Assembly: GCA_963169355.1 (NCBI GenBank)
Contig: CAUJCR010000002.1
Coordinates: 186,001 to 250,000 of the forward strand
DNA from: Bacteroidota bacterium
Lineage (GTDB): Bacteria; Bacteroidota; Bacteroidia; B-17B0; Aurantibacillaceae
Reading direction: 5' to 3'
DNA: 64,000 bases
How positions within the stretch are numbered: the stretch's first letter is position 1; each line of letters opens with the position of its first letter. The position numbers and the translations under genes are program-made. Shown here piece by piece: positions 20,101 to 28,163 of the stretch. Below the pieces are notes generated by a model. It made no database searches, was not told the origin of the DNA, and saw only the letters and a list, made by a program, of their open reading frames with translations.

Positions 20101-21963
20101 TCTCAAAGTAATGTTACTTGTTTTGGTGCTACTACTGGAACAGCTACTATAAATGCTACTGGAGGCACAGGACCTTACACTTATACATGGACGCCAGGGA
20201 ATCTCTCTGGTGCTTCTCAAACTAGTTTGGGTGCAGGAACATATACTATCAATGCGAGTGATGCTAATGGTTGTGTAGGTAGCAATACATTATCTATTAC
20301 TCAACCAACTGCGGCATTGAGTGGAATTATCACAAATTCAACCAATCCAGGATGTGGACTAAGCAACGGTTCGGCAACTATTACTGCAAGTGGCGGAACA
20401 CCAGCCTACACCTATAGTTGGATACCAAATGGTGGAAGTGGAAATTCAGCATCTAACTTATCATCAGGTTCTAACTCGGTTACAATTACAGATGCTAATA
20501 ACTGTACATTCACTATCCCAGTAATACTAAGTTCTGCTAATGGACCAACACTTACTGTTTCTTCGCAAAGTAATGTTGCATGTTTTGGCGCTACTACTGG
20601 AACAGCCTCTGTTAATGCCACTGGCGGAACCGGGCCTTATTCTTATACATGGACTCCAGGAGGATTAACAGGCTCTAGCCAATCTGCATTAGGCGCAGGC
20701 ACTTACACCATATTAGTTAACGATGCCAACAATTGCTCGGGCACTACTACTTTACAAATTACACAACCTACTAATTCATTATCGGCTACTGTTAATAATA
20801 CTGGAGCAGGTTGTGGCGTAAGCAATGGAAGTGCTACCGTAACTGCTACAGGAGGAACATCTGGTTATACCTATAATTGGTCACCAAGCGGCGGAAATAG
20901 CACAACAGCCACTAACCTTGCTGCTGGAACTTATAGCGTAATAATTACAGATGCTAACGGTTGTACTTATACAGCTACTACCAATATTGCTAGCGCAGGT
21001 GGCGGACCTACTTTAGCGATTGCATCTCAAAGTAATATTTCTTGTTTTGGAAACAACAATGGTTCAGCAAGTATTACGGCTACTGGAACACCAAGTAGTT
21101 TTACTTATACTTGGCTACCGAGTGGCGGAAACACAGCTTCTGCTAGCGGATTATCTGCGGGAACATATACGGTTGTGGTAGGAAATGGAACTGCTTGTAC
21201 AAGTTCTATTACAGTAATTATAACACAACCAACTGTCATTCAAGCCAACATTACTAGTACTCCCGAAAATTGTGGTGTAGGCGATGGTGTTGCTAGCATT
21301 AATCCTACTGGAGGAACTTCACCATACACTATTCAATGGCAAAATGGTAATACAACAAATACTATCACTGCACTTACGTCTGGTATATATAGTGTACAAA
21401 TTACCGATAATAATGGTTGTGTAACTACCGCATCTATATCGGTTGGTGTGCAAGGTAGTTTATTTGTAGATGCAGGATTTGGCTCTACCATACATAATGG
21501 CGAAACCACACAGCTCTCTGCATCTGCTCCATCGGGTGCCACTATTAGTTGGTCGCCAGCTGGTTCATTAGGTTGTTCAACATGCGCCAACACAAGTGCT
21601 TCTCCACTTGAAACAACTACTTACACTATTGTAGCGTCATATAATGGTTGTACAGGTAGTGATACCGTTACAGTGTGGGTAGATATTATTTGTGGCGATT
21701 TATTTATCCCGACAGCCTTTTCACCAAATAATGATGGAGAAAACGATGTGTTATATGTTTACGGTAACTGCATTGAAACTATGGAGCTTACCATTTTTGA
21801 TAGATGGGGTGAGAAAGTATTTGAAACAACCGATCCAAAACAAGGATGGGATGGTACATTTAATGGTAGAGCGTTAAATCCTGCTGGCTTTGCTTATGTA
21901 TTAAAGGCTACGGTTAAAGGAGAGCAGATAAGTAAAAAAGGTAATGTTACTCTTGTAAAATAA
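17149..21963 (+). CDS. SprB-repeat adhesin with nested domain insertion and T9SS type B sorting domain (1604 aa)
   Basis: Signal peptide (MQKIFTSALVLFLFIGNFIIKG), then a jelly-roll-like N-terminal domain (NLVVNPSFELTSSNCS ... YYIDDVSIIPS, to about residue 245), and a Cys-rich Ig-like region to about 440. Ten SprB-type repeats follow, arranged as five super-units of two repeats each. Three successive super-units are exactly 154 aa (462 bp) and begin at residues 825, 979 and 1133. The first super-unit (from residue 444) is interrupted by about 225 aa beginning TTTATFWTEDFGTGC, another carbohydrate-binding-like domain. The type B CTD is at about 1518-1604 (LFIPTAFSPNNDGEND, FDRWGEKVF, GWDG). The protein is expected on the cell surface, exported by T9SS. 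The PorP/SprF gene starts 21 bp downstream and is its likely partner. Confidence 0.92.
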   Translation: MQKIFTSALVLFLFIGNFIIKGQNLVVNPSFELTSSNCSNIGGEGYTTDLLNWDDANSGADSCSSPDLFSACNIIMGMPTPINMPNSVLGYQYSRTGTRHAGIILHEALDQYREYIEGMTSSPLVAGQQYCVSMYVSLANNVQFACNNIGVKFYNSLFQRNACPGTSNSLISLTPDLNYTCTPIMDTMNWVRLEWTYTAVGGESYFVIGNFYNNAGTTIVTNPGGSLMNPYAYYYIDDVSIIPSPCCYADIASVANPCENGAAITLTATPGLGAVCTQTISGTWAGAGITNSVTGVFNPSVAGAGVHTVSFSLACGYTATTNITVSPCTTLSVCKEANGSLTVSNGVPTYTWSTFVPASSTPITNQAQCQACGYTWMGFPLNQCMNGVTPVTSCSTPATWSVYATGSNAMPPGGSTQIQVVDAAGTTMTLNPATVAPCTSTTCPTLTMSVTSQTNVNCFGANTGTATINTTGGTGPYTYTWMPGSLSGASQTNLGAGTYTINITDANNCTGTGTVLITQPSTSLTAVITATTAAGCGSSGTTTATFWTEDFGTGCNQGALASAYTGTNGAWTVTNTGTNDPDANQWYVSATESGMGAGNCGDGCLGTGTNNRTLHIANVSTSPAAFIFCPSGDCGAAYDTGIGFNNVRADKRAESPTINCTGQSNISLTFNYIEGGETTLDDATLWYFDGSTWTQIDNMPKTTTCGSGQGQWAARTLTLPASANNNANVKLGFRWVNNDNGAGSDPSFAVDDIVLSASSGSGSGTGAATVTASGGTLGYNYSWAPSGGTSSAASGLNAGTYTVTVTDSKNCTATAVANITSTGGPTLSVTSQTNVNCFGANTGTATISAMGGTGPYTYTWTPGNLSGASQTSLGAGTYTINVSDANGCVGSSTLSITQPTAALSGVISNSTNPGCGSSNGSATVTASGGTPAYTYSWVPNGGSGNSASNLSSGSNSVTITDANGCTNTVVVTLSSAGGPTLSIASQSNVTCFGATTGTATINATGGTGPYTYTWTPGNLSGASQTSLGAGTYTINASDANGCVGSNTLSITQPTAALSGIITNSTNPGCGLSNGSATITASGGTPAYTYSWIPNGGSGNSASNLSSGSNSVTITDANNCTFTIPVILSSANGPTLTVSSQSNVACFGATTGTASVNATGGTGPYSYTWTPGGLTGSSQSALGAGTYTILVNDANNCSGTTTLQITQPTNSLSATVNNTGAGCGVSNGSATVTATGGTSGYTYNWSPSGGNSTTATNLAAGTYSVIITDANGCTYTATTNIASAGGGPTLAIASQSNISCFGNNNGSASITATGTPSSFTYTWLPSGGNTASASGLSAGTYTVVVGNGTACTSSITVIITQPTVIQANITSTPENCGVGDGVASINPTGGTSPYTIQWQNGNTTNTITALTSGIYSVQITDNNGCVTTASISVGVQGSLFVDAGFGSTIHNGETTQLSASAPSGATISWSPAGSLGCSTCANTSASPLETTTYTIVASYNGCTGSDTVTVWVDIICGDLFIPTAFSPNNDGENDVLYVYGNCIETMELTIFDRWGEKVFETTDPKQGWDGTFNGRALNPAGFAYVLKATVKGEQISKKGNVTLVK
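18766..19440 (+). other. Inserted ~225-aa domain inside a SprB repeat
   Basis: Within the 1604-aa adhesin, the second SprB repeat of super-unit 0 begins AAGCGSSG and resumes at TGAATVTASGG. The uninterrupted equivalents read NPGCGSSNGSATVTASGG. The extra segment starts with WTEDFGTGCNQG, contains NRTLHIANVS, ISLTFNYIEGG and LGFRWVNNDNGAGSDPSFAVDDIVL, and ends in a Ser/Gly linker (SASSGSGSGTG). The pattern resembles stand-alone jelly-roll domains seen at the N-termini of other Bacteroidota surface proteins. Boundaries are accurate to a few residues. Confidence 0.75.
19621..21006 (+). repeat. Three tandem 462-bp super-repeats within the adhesin gene
   Basis: The marker CCAACACTT(T/A) recurs at 19621, 20083 and 20545, and a related CCTACTTTA at 21007, exactly 462 bp apart. 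Each unit encodes two SprB repeats (154 aa). Units at 19621 and 20083 share long near-identical stretches, such as GGTGCTTCTCAAACTAGTTT and ATCATCAGGTTCTAACTCGG, so that duplication is recent. Confidence 0.85.
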
Positions 21964-21984
21964 GTATAAATAAAATTTAAATCC

Positions 21985-23010
21985 ATGATTCGTTTTTTAA
22001 TAATAAGTTCAGTTCTGTGTTTGAGTACAATTGCTTTTGCTCAAGATATTCACTTTTCTCAATTTGATGAAACACCACTACAACTTAACCCAGCCAATGC
22101 GGGTACTAAATATCAATTAAGAGCTATTGCTAATTACAAATCGCAGTGGCAAAGCGTAAATGCCCCTTTTAAAACATTTGCAGCCTCAATAGATTCAAGA
22201 ATCTTAAAAAGCAAGAAGCACAATTTAGGATTAGGTGTTGATTTGTTTACCGATAACTCTGGAGGTGGACAACTTAAAACCACTCAAGCAAATTTCTCAT
22301 TATCTGGAATCATCATGCTGAATGAAAAAAATCGATTATCAGGAGGTATGATGGTGGGCTATGCTCAAAGAGCTTTAACTACTAGTGGCTATCAATGGGG
22401 AAATCAATACGATGGCATGAAATACTCTAGTTTATTACCTACAGGAGAACTTGCATCTGGGGGCAATTATAGTTTTGTAGATTTAGGTGCAGGATTAGCT
22501 TATAATTTCGCAACTAGACAAACAGACATGTCGGCCAATGACCAAAAACGTGTTACTGTAGGTGTTTCTTTATTTCATCCTCACCAACCAGCCTATTCGT
22601 TTTATGGTGATGCAACTCGTTTATTTATGAAAATGGTATTTCATGGCGATGCGGCAATTGGTATTAGTAATACAAATGTTATATTAAAACCTTCATATAT
22701 TGTATTCGTACAAGGTCCTACTAAAGAAATAACGCCTGGCTTATCTGCTCAATACGTTTTACAAGGTGTAACCAAATACACAGGTAATAAAAAATTTACA
22801 GCACTTTCTATAGGAGGTTATTATAGAGCCTTAGATGCTTTTATTGCAGTAGTAAAGTTCGATTATGATAATAGTTCTATTGGTGTAAGTTATGATATTA
22901 ATTTCTCGAAATTATCTCCAGCATCTTCATCAAGAGGTGGATTAGAAATTTCTTTACGTTTTGGTTACGAAACTTTCAGACGTGGAGCAACTACCTCTGC
23001 ATTCTACTAG
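21985..23010 (+). CDS. PorP/SprF family type IX secretion outer-membrane protein
   Basis: 341 aa. After a signal peptide (MIRFLIISSVLCLSTIAFAQ), the mature N-terminus carries the family signature QDIHFSQFDETPLQLNPANAGTKYQ, and alternating beta-strands continue to the end (FDYDNSSIGVSYDINFSKLSPASSSRGGLEISLRFG). Proteins of this family are outer-membrane beta-barrels. In Flavobacterium, SprF is required for secretion of its neighbour SprB, and PorP is part of the T9SS. Here it follows the 1604-aa type B adhesin by 21 bp and is probably its dedicated partner. No OmpA-type third gene follows. It converges on lgt (9 bp between stops). Confidence 0.93.
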   Translation: MIRFLIISSVLCLSTIAFAQDIHFSQFDETPLQLNPANAGTKYQLRAIANYKSQWQSVNAPFKTFAASIDSRILKSKKHNLGLGVDLFTDNSGGGQLKTTQANFSLSGIIMLNEKNRLSGGMMVGYAQRALTTSGYQWGNQYDGMKYSSLLPTGELASGGNYSFVDLGAGLAYNFATRQTDMSANDQKRVTVGVSLFHPHQPAYSFYGDATRLFMKMVFHGDAAIGISNTNVILKPSYIVFVQGPTKEITPGLSAQYVLQGVTKYTGNKKFTALSIGGYYRALDAFIAVVKFDYDNSSIGVSYDINFSKLSPASSSRGGLEISLRFGYETFRRGATTSAFY

Positions 23011-23019
23011 AATCCTTTA

Positions 23020-23826
23020 CTATGTAGTTTGATAGCTTCCTTCTTTCTTAGAACGAAACATCATATATATACCTATGATAACGAAAGGAATACTTAGTAT
23101 TTGTCCCATGTTTATTGGTAACGTATCTTCAAAACTTTCTTGGTTTTCTTTTAAAAATTCCATTGCAAAACGAAAGCTAAACATCATTACACAGAATAAA
23201 CCAAACATGAAACCCTTGCCAATTGTTGTTCGTTTATACTTCCACAAATAATACATTAAAACAAATAATACAATATAAAACAAAGCTTCATAAAGTTGCG
23301 TAGGATGTCTTGGAAATTCATCAACCTGATGAAAAACAAAAGCCCAAGGCACATCGGTAGGTTTACCAATAATTTCGGAATTCATTAAATTACCAAAACG
23401 AATCATAAAACTTGCAAATGGAACGACTACCACTAATCTATCAAACAACCACATCCAACTCTCTTTTGTTTTTCTACAATACAACCACATTCCAATTAAT
23501 ATCCCAATAGCACCACCATGACTTGCCAATCCACCTTCCCACACCATTAGAATTTCAAGCGGATGTTGTGAATAATACTCCCAACCATAAAACAAACAAT
23601 GACCTATGCGAGCTCCTAACACAGTAGCAATTACAATATAAAGCGTTGATGTATCTAATTGTAAATCGGTACGGCCTTCAGCTTTATAAATACGATTCAT
23701 AAAAAAATGACACCCTATAAATGCCATTGCCCAAGATAATCCATACCAGCGTACAGGCCAATCAATGCCTGGAATAGTAAACATCTCGGGACTTGGGTTC
23801 CAATTTATAAAAAGAGAAAATAACAT
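23020..23826 (-). CDS. lgt: Prolipoprotein diacylglyceryl transferase
   Basis: 268 aa with about seven membrane helices. It shows the Lgt landmarks: WPVRWYGLSWAMAF near the N-terminus, WEGGLASHGGAIGILIG, the signature RFGNLMNSEIIGKPTDVPWA, and HPTQLYEA with RFAMEFLKENQ. The enzyme transfers diacylglycerol from phosphatidylglycerol to the lipobox cysteine of prelipoproteins, the first step of lipoprotein maturation in the inner membrane. It lies 17 bp after a small membrane-protein gene and trmB on the same strand, probably one operon. Confidence 0.97.
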   Translation of the reverse strand: MLFSLFINWNPSPEMFTIPGIDWPVRWYGLSWAMAFIGCHFFMNRIYKAEGRTDLQLDTSTLYIVIATVLGARIGHCLFYGWEYYSQHPLEILMVWEGGLASHGGAIGILIGMWLYCRKTKESWMWLFDRLVVVVPFASFMIRFGNLMNSEIIGKPTDVPWAFVFHQVDEFPRHPTQLYEALFYIVLFVLMYYLWKYKRTTIGKGFMFGLFCVMMFSFRFAMEFLKENQESFEDTLPINMGQILSIPFVIIGIYMMFRSKKEGSYQTT

Positions 23827-23843
23827 CAGTTCAAATTTAAGGA

Positions 23844-24179
23844 TTATTCTTCTACATCTATTCTAAATTTGTGCAAAAAGCGATGTATAACAGGACTTAA
23901 AATAACAGCCACACTTGTTAGAAAAGCAACCCCACTATATAAAGCATAAAACGACGAGAACCATTTTGCTCCATCACTTATAGCCTTATCTACTGGCCCC
24001 ATGCCAGTTAATATCATACTGGCATTTAAAAGACTATCTAGCCAAGTTAATTGAAAAAAATAATGATACCCAACAACGCCAATACCTAATGAGAAAATAA
24101 GAAACAAAACACCAATTACTACATTCCTTATTAGTTTGTTGTAGAAATGAGAAACATGAGGTAATTTCTTAGTTGCCAT
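23844..24179 (-). CDS. Small two-helix membrane protein of unknown function
   Basis: 111 aa, not assigned to a named family. One hydrophobic helix at about residues 20-42 (VVIGVLFLIFSLGIGVVGYHYFF) and another at about 70-92 (FYALYSGVAFLTSVAVILSPVIH) flank a loop, WLDSLLNASMILTGMGPVD. The helix-turn-helix with a short amphipathic segment ending in TGMG is reminiscent of the pore loop of two-TM ion channels, but the potassium filter sequence is absent; this likeness is only suggestive. The gene sits 1 bp after trmB and 17 bp before lgt, so it is expressed with them. Confidence 0.75.
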   Translation of the reverse strand: MATKKLPHVSHFYNKLIRNVVIGVLFLIFSLGIGVVGYHYFFQLTWLDSLLNASMILTGMGPVDKAISDGAKWFSSFYALYSGVAFLTSVAVILSPVIHRFLHKFRIDVEE

Positions 24180-24180
24180 C

Positions 24181-24852
24181 TTAGTTTAATTTAAAACTAC
24201 AATACTTTATTTTTTCTCCCCTAGCTGTAAATAAATTTTCATAGTAAGTTTTGATGCGCGTTAATTCTTCTCTATCGGGAGGACAATTTTGATACAAATC
24301 ATTAGTAGAAAACAACAAGGGTAGTTTCCTTTCCTCTATTACCTCTAATGTGTATTCGTAAAAGAAAGTATTATCTGTCTTTAAATGGATAACACCATCT
24401 GGTTTTAAAAATTTTTTATAGCGATTCAAAAAGAAATCAGGATTAGTTAATCTTTTTCTTGCTCTGTTTTTTTGAGGTTGTGGATCAGGAAAGGTAATCC
24501 ATATCTCAGACACTTCATTTTCGGAAAAACAATGATCGATGATGTCAATTCTTGTTCTTAAAAAAGCAACATGATTCATGTGATTATCAATAGCATGTTT
24601 AGCTCCAGTCCAAATTCTATTACCTTTAACATCAACACCAATAAAATTCTTACTTGTATCATTCTCGGCTAAACCTATTGTGTATTCTCCACGGCCACAG
24701 CCCAACTCAAGCACAATAGGATTGTTATTTTTAAAAACTTGTTGATGCCAACAACTCTTTTGCGGAAACCCTTCGCCTATCTTAAAATGATGAAAGCTAA
24801 AGGTATTGGCAAAGGTATTGAGTTCGGCAAATTTTTCGAGTTTACTTGGCAT
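24181..24852 (-). CDS. trmB: tRNA (guanine-N7-)-methyltransferase
   Basis: 223 aa. It has the SAM-binding motif VLELGCGRGEYTIGLA (motif I), NFIGVDVKGNRIWTGAKHA, RTRIDIIDHCF and the family-specific EIWITFPDPQPQKNRARKRLTNPDFFLNRY. The PDPQ..K.R..K.R motif is diagnostic for TrmB, which forms m7G46 in the variable loop of tRNAs using S-adenosylmethionine. It is the first gene of an apparent trmB-membrane protein-lgt operon. No clear promoter box was found upstream. Confidence 0.96.
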   Translation of the reverse strand: MPSKLEKFAELNTFANTFSFHHFKIGEGFPQKSCWHQQVFKNNNPIVLELGCGRGEYTIGLAENDTSKNFIGVDVKGNRIWTGAKHAIDNHMNHVAFLRTRIDIIDHCFSENEVSEIWITFPDPQPQKNRARKRLTNPDFFLNRYKKFLKPDGVIHLKTDNTFFYEYTLEVIEERKLPLLFSTNDLYQNCPPDREELTRIKTYYENLFTARGEKIKYCSFKLN

Positions 24853-24975
24853 AATCCATTAAAGGTGTCTAAATTACTAAATTGCTAGTAATTGTAATGC
24901 TTTTTATATCCGTTAAATAAAACTAATTAAAAGACAGACGTTTAAAACTTTCAAATCTGCTACTCATTTTTCTTT

Positions 24976-24983
24976 TAATTTTG
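24976..24983 (+). promoter_or_regulatory. -7 promoter box for the coiled-coil protein gene
   Basis: TAATTTTG, an exact TAnnTTTG match, 19 nt before the ATG at 25003. Confidence 0.55.
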
Positions 24984-25002
24984 TGGCATTAATAATTTGT
25001 TT

Positions 25003-25923
25003 ATGGAGACGCAAAAACAAGAAGATAATAAAAAGAAATCTGGTTTACTTTGGATACTTATTGTGTTGCTTACTATTAGTAACGCGGTAGTGTTTTGGAT
25101 GTACTGGCAAGAAAAAAACAAAGTTGCTAGTGAGATAGTGATAAAGGAACAGGTGGTTGTAGAACGCGATAATGTAAAAGCTGACTTATTACAATTACAA
25201 AAAGATTTTGATAATTTACAAACTAACGACAAAGCCTTACAAGCTGAAATTGAAGCCAAAAAAGCTGAGATTGAACAATTGCTTCAGGATGCTGAAAAAC
25301 ACAAAGGCGATGCGTACATCATCTCTAAACTTAGAAAAGAAACTGAAACACTTCGACAAATTATGAGAGGGTATGTAAGAACTATTGATTCTTTAGGTAC
25401 TTTAAATAAAACTCTTATTGTAGAGAAAGATAATGTGTTGAAAGAATTAGACACAGAAAAAGGAAAAATTACAACTCTAAATAAAGAAAAAGACGAATTA
25501 AAAGCAACCATTCAAAAAGGCTCAATACTAAGTTGTTTTAACATTACAGCTAAAGGTGTGAGATATAGAAATGGTGGTAAAAAAGAACTAGAAACTAGCA
25601 AAGCTTCGCGTGCTGAGAAAATAAAAGTAACATTCACTCTTGGAGAAAATAAGATTGCTAAACCAGGTGAAAAAACAGTATTTGTTCGCATTATTACACC
25701 CGATGGCAAGGAAATGGCTAAAAGTTATGATGATAATTATCGATTTACTTTCGAAAAATCAAATGGTTATTTTGCAGGCAAGCAAGCCATTAATTATGCC
25801 AATATAGAAGTAAGTGGCGTTACCTATTGCGAAGGGCAAGGAGAAATGGTTCCTGGTAATTATATAATTGAACTAACTTGCGAAGGTGCGATTATTGGTA
25901 ATACCTCTTTACGTTTAGATTAA
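25003..25923 (+). CDS. Membrane-anchored coiled-coil protein of unknown function
   Basis: 306 aa from the ATG at 25003. The track starts 2 codons earlier at a TTG, but the ATG is better placed relative to the -7 box. After a short charged N-terminus there is a single transmembrane helix (about 15-35, GLLWILIVLLTISNAVVFWMY). A long coiled coil rich in E, K, L and Q follows (about 40-170), then a globular beta-rich domain (about 180-306: CFNITAKGVRYRNGGKKELETSKASRAEKIKVTFTL ... NYIIELTCEGAIIGNTSLRL). The layout matches proteins common in Bacteroidota that are often labelled 'hypothetical'; the function is unknown. The last 4 bp overlap the convergent FUSC gene. Confidence 0.85.
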   Translation: METQKQEDNKKKSGLLWILIVLLTISNAVVFWMYWQEKNKVASEIVIKEQVVVERDNVKADLLQLQKDFDNLQTNDKALQAEIEAKKAEIEQLLQDAEKHKGDAYIISKLRKETETLRQIMRGYVRTIDSLGTLNKTLIVEKDNVLKELDTEKGKITTLNKEKDELKATIQKGSILSCFNITAKGVRYRNGGKKELETSKASRAEKIKVTFTLGENKIAKPGEKTVFVRIITPDGKEMAKSYDDNYRFTFEKSNGYFAGKQAINYANIEVSGVTYCEGQGEMVPGNYIIELTCEGAIIGNTSLRLD

Positions 25924-28115
25924 CTATATTTTTTCTCTTTAATTAAAACACAAAGTGTTTCTAACTCAAAGAGTATCTTCTCTAATTCTGATTTTACGAA
26001 TTGACTTTCTACATCGTCTTGCAATGTAGGCAACTGAGATATAGTGGATTTTAGCTGTATAAAGTTAGGCATACTATACGTAATTGAAGGATTATGAATA
26101 TGAAGTGTAATCCAATCAAACACAGAAGAAACTTGCTTAAAGTAATCATCTAACTTCAAAACACGATGAGTAGAAGATGTAACAGAAAGCGCAATAGATG
26201 TTATCTCTCTAGTTAATCGAATAGATACTCCGGCCATTGTAAAATTCAAATCAACATGATGTTGAACTTTCTCGGGTTCTTCAACCATACGCTGAACCGA
26301 CGCAAACACTTCGTTATTACTAGCCTCTGTAAGACGTCGTTGTTTGTTCCACGAATCTCCAAGGTTTTCAGTATGATTGTAGTATTGTAGCACTTTTTCT
26401 AAATACATTTTGTTATTTAAAATTGCCTTTTTCATTAAGTCTGGAAATCGGTTTTTTTCCCACGTTGGCCAAAAAACATAACTACTAGCAATAGCCAATG
26501 CAGCACCCAATAAAGTTGATAATACTCGCCAACCTATTAATTGCCAAGTGCCTAACTGCGACATCTGCATTAACACAACCATCATCACTGTTACAAAAAA
26601 CACTCCTATCTTGTAGTTGTTTCGTAAAAAATAAGCTACAAAAAACGATACAACAATTAGCATACCTACAAATACTTCGTGAGGCAAAGGAAGGAGCATA
26701 ATTACACCGCCTAATAAAATACCAGCCACTGTCCCAATAATTCGTTCAATACCTTTCTTTTTAGTAGCCCCGAAATAAGGCTGAATAACAATTAACATGG
26801 TTAAGGAAATCCAATATCCATGATCTATTTCAAAAAAACGAAACAAAAACACGCCCACGCTTAGTCCAATAGCTACACGAATGGCATAAATAAAGTGCTG
26901 AGAGTTGATGTTAAATGCTTCATTAATCAGTTCTTTAATTACTCGTGGTTTTAACCCAATTAGAAAGTTATTCAACGATAATTTATAGTTCTCAAGGTAA
27001 TCACTCTTACGTAAATTTAATTTTTGTTCTACTTGCTTAATTGTTAACGTAAGATATTCGTGTGCTTTTTTAATAGTTGAGATTAAATGCTTAATTTTAA
27101 TTGCATCTTGTTCATTCGTCTGAAGTTGTTTGCACGATTCTTCAAACAAATCAATTGCAATTTCACAACGTTTAGCCTTTACATTTACCATTGTAAATTC
27201 TTCGGCTCTAAATGTGAACATTAACACCGAAAGGCGCGCGCTAGTTTGTGCAAAAGCCGACAATAGTTTATACAACACGCTCCGTTTTATTTCCTTAAAC
27301 GAATCATGATGAATAGAACTTAGTTCCTCATGCATCGTGTGTAATGCTGCTGTATATAATGATGACGTTCTCCTAATTTCCATCATCATGTCATAATGTT
27401 GAGTTGTTAGCCTCGATTTACGATTATCTCTTCTCGAAAACAAATCAATAGACTGATTCACAGCCGTTCGAATAGCAGTTTCTTTTTGTGTTATTTGAAT
27501 ATCATTAATAAGCACATCTGTACAATGTTTTTGGATTAGAACATCTAAATATTCAGTATTACTCTTCCATATTTTTGCAACGGATCGTCGGATTGGATTA
27601 GATGGACGAAATGGAAATGAAAGTACAGTAATAATGATTGACCAAAGGGCTCCAGCTAAAACATACATGCCAATATGCAATGATGTTTGATAATCACATG
27701 GATTAGCTAAACCAAATAAAAAGAAAAACCCAACACCTACTCCCACAGCTGCGCCATAATCGCTCCAGTTTCTAATAAGTGCTACAAACATACCTACCAC
27801 CATCATGGCAAGCACTGCTGCAAACCAAGTGTTAGAAATATTCATTCCTACAATTGCCGCAAAAGTAATTAATACTGCTTCAATAGATTGTATAACCACC
27901 TTTCGATAATGTAAGCCTCTATAATCTACCAATGCTAGCATATAGGCCGCAAAGGCCATCCACACTACCTCGTACTTAAAGGTACCCAAATAAAGTGGTA
28001 CAAAAATTAACGGCACATTTAAAGCCAATACAACTCTGAACGACCATGCAATGGTTGGCTCGTAATATTCTCTCTTAAAAACAGTTTGTAATTGTTGTAC
28101 AGGTTGAAAACGCAC
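25920..28115 (-). CDS. FUSC/YccS-like inner-membrane transporter
   Basis: 731 aa with two membrane blocks: about residues 25-165 and about 400-540. The second contains HFIYAIRVAIGLSVGVFLF, GYWISLTMLIVIQPYFGATKKKGIERIIGTVAGILLGG, the typical FUSC signature. Each block is followed by a cytoplasmic helical region. This is the YccS/YhfK architecture; related proteins (AaeB) export aromatic acids, but the substrate here is unknown. The start is GTG (28115); the next Met in frame is well inside the first membrane block, so GTG is preferred. It overlaps the convergent coiled-coil gene by 4 bp and lies 48 bp after the thioesterase gene on the same strand. Confidence 0.88.
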   Translation of the reverse strand: MRFQPVQQLQTVFKREYYEPTIAWSFRVVLALNVPLIFVPLYLGTFKYEVVWMAFAAYMLALVDYRGLHYRKVVIQSIEAVLITFAAIVGMNISNTWFAAVLAMMVVGMFVALIRNWSDYGAAVGVGVGFFFLFGLANPCDYQTSLHIGMYVLAGALWSIIITVLSFPFRPSNPIRRSVAKIWKSNTEYLDVLIQKHCTDVLINDIQITQKETAIRTAVNQSIDLFSRRDNRKSRLTTQHYDMMMEIRRTSSLYTAALHTMHEELSSIHHDSFKEIKRSVLYKLLSAFAQTSARLSVLMFTFRAEEFTMVNVKAKRCEIAIDLFEESCKQLQTNEQDAIKIKHLISTIKKAHEYLTLTIKQVEQKLNLRKSDYLENYKLSLNNFLIGLKPRVIKELINEAFNINSQHFIYAIRVAIGLSVGVFLFRFFEIDHGYWISLTMLIVIQPYFGATKKKGIERIIGTVAGILLGGVIMLLPLPHEVFVGMLIVVSFFVAYFLRNNYKIGVFFVTVMMVVLMQMSQLGTWQLIGWRVLSTLLGAALAIASSYVFWPTWEKNRFPDLMKKAILNNKMYLEKVLQYYNHTENLGDSWNKQRRLTEASNNEVFASVQRMVEEPEKVQHHVDLNFTMAGVSIRLTREITSIALSVTSSTHRVLKLDDYFKQVSSVFDWITLHIHNPSITYSMPNFIQLKSTISQLPTLQDDVESQFVKSELEKILFELETLCVLIKEKKYS

Positions 28116-28163
28116 TTTAATAAAAAATTAGAAATCTCATCATGCTACACGCTCATTCATGCG

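Noticed and set aside
19621-21429. Regular direct repeats that could suggest a CRISPR array
   Set aside because: The period (462 bp) is far too long, repeats are diverged and in frame, and they encode SprB domains.
24997-25002. TTG start for the coiled-coil protein as given in the ORF track
   Set aside because: An ATG two codons downstream gives the same protein and better spacing from the -7 box.
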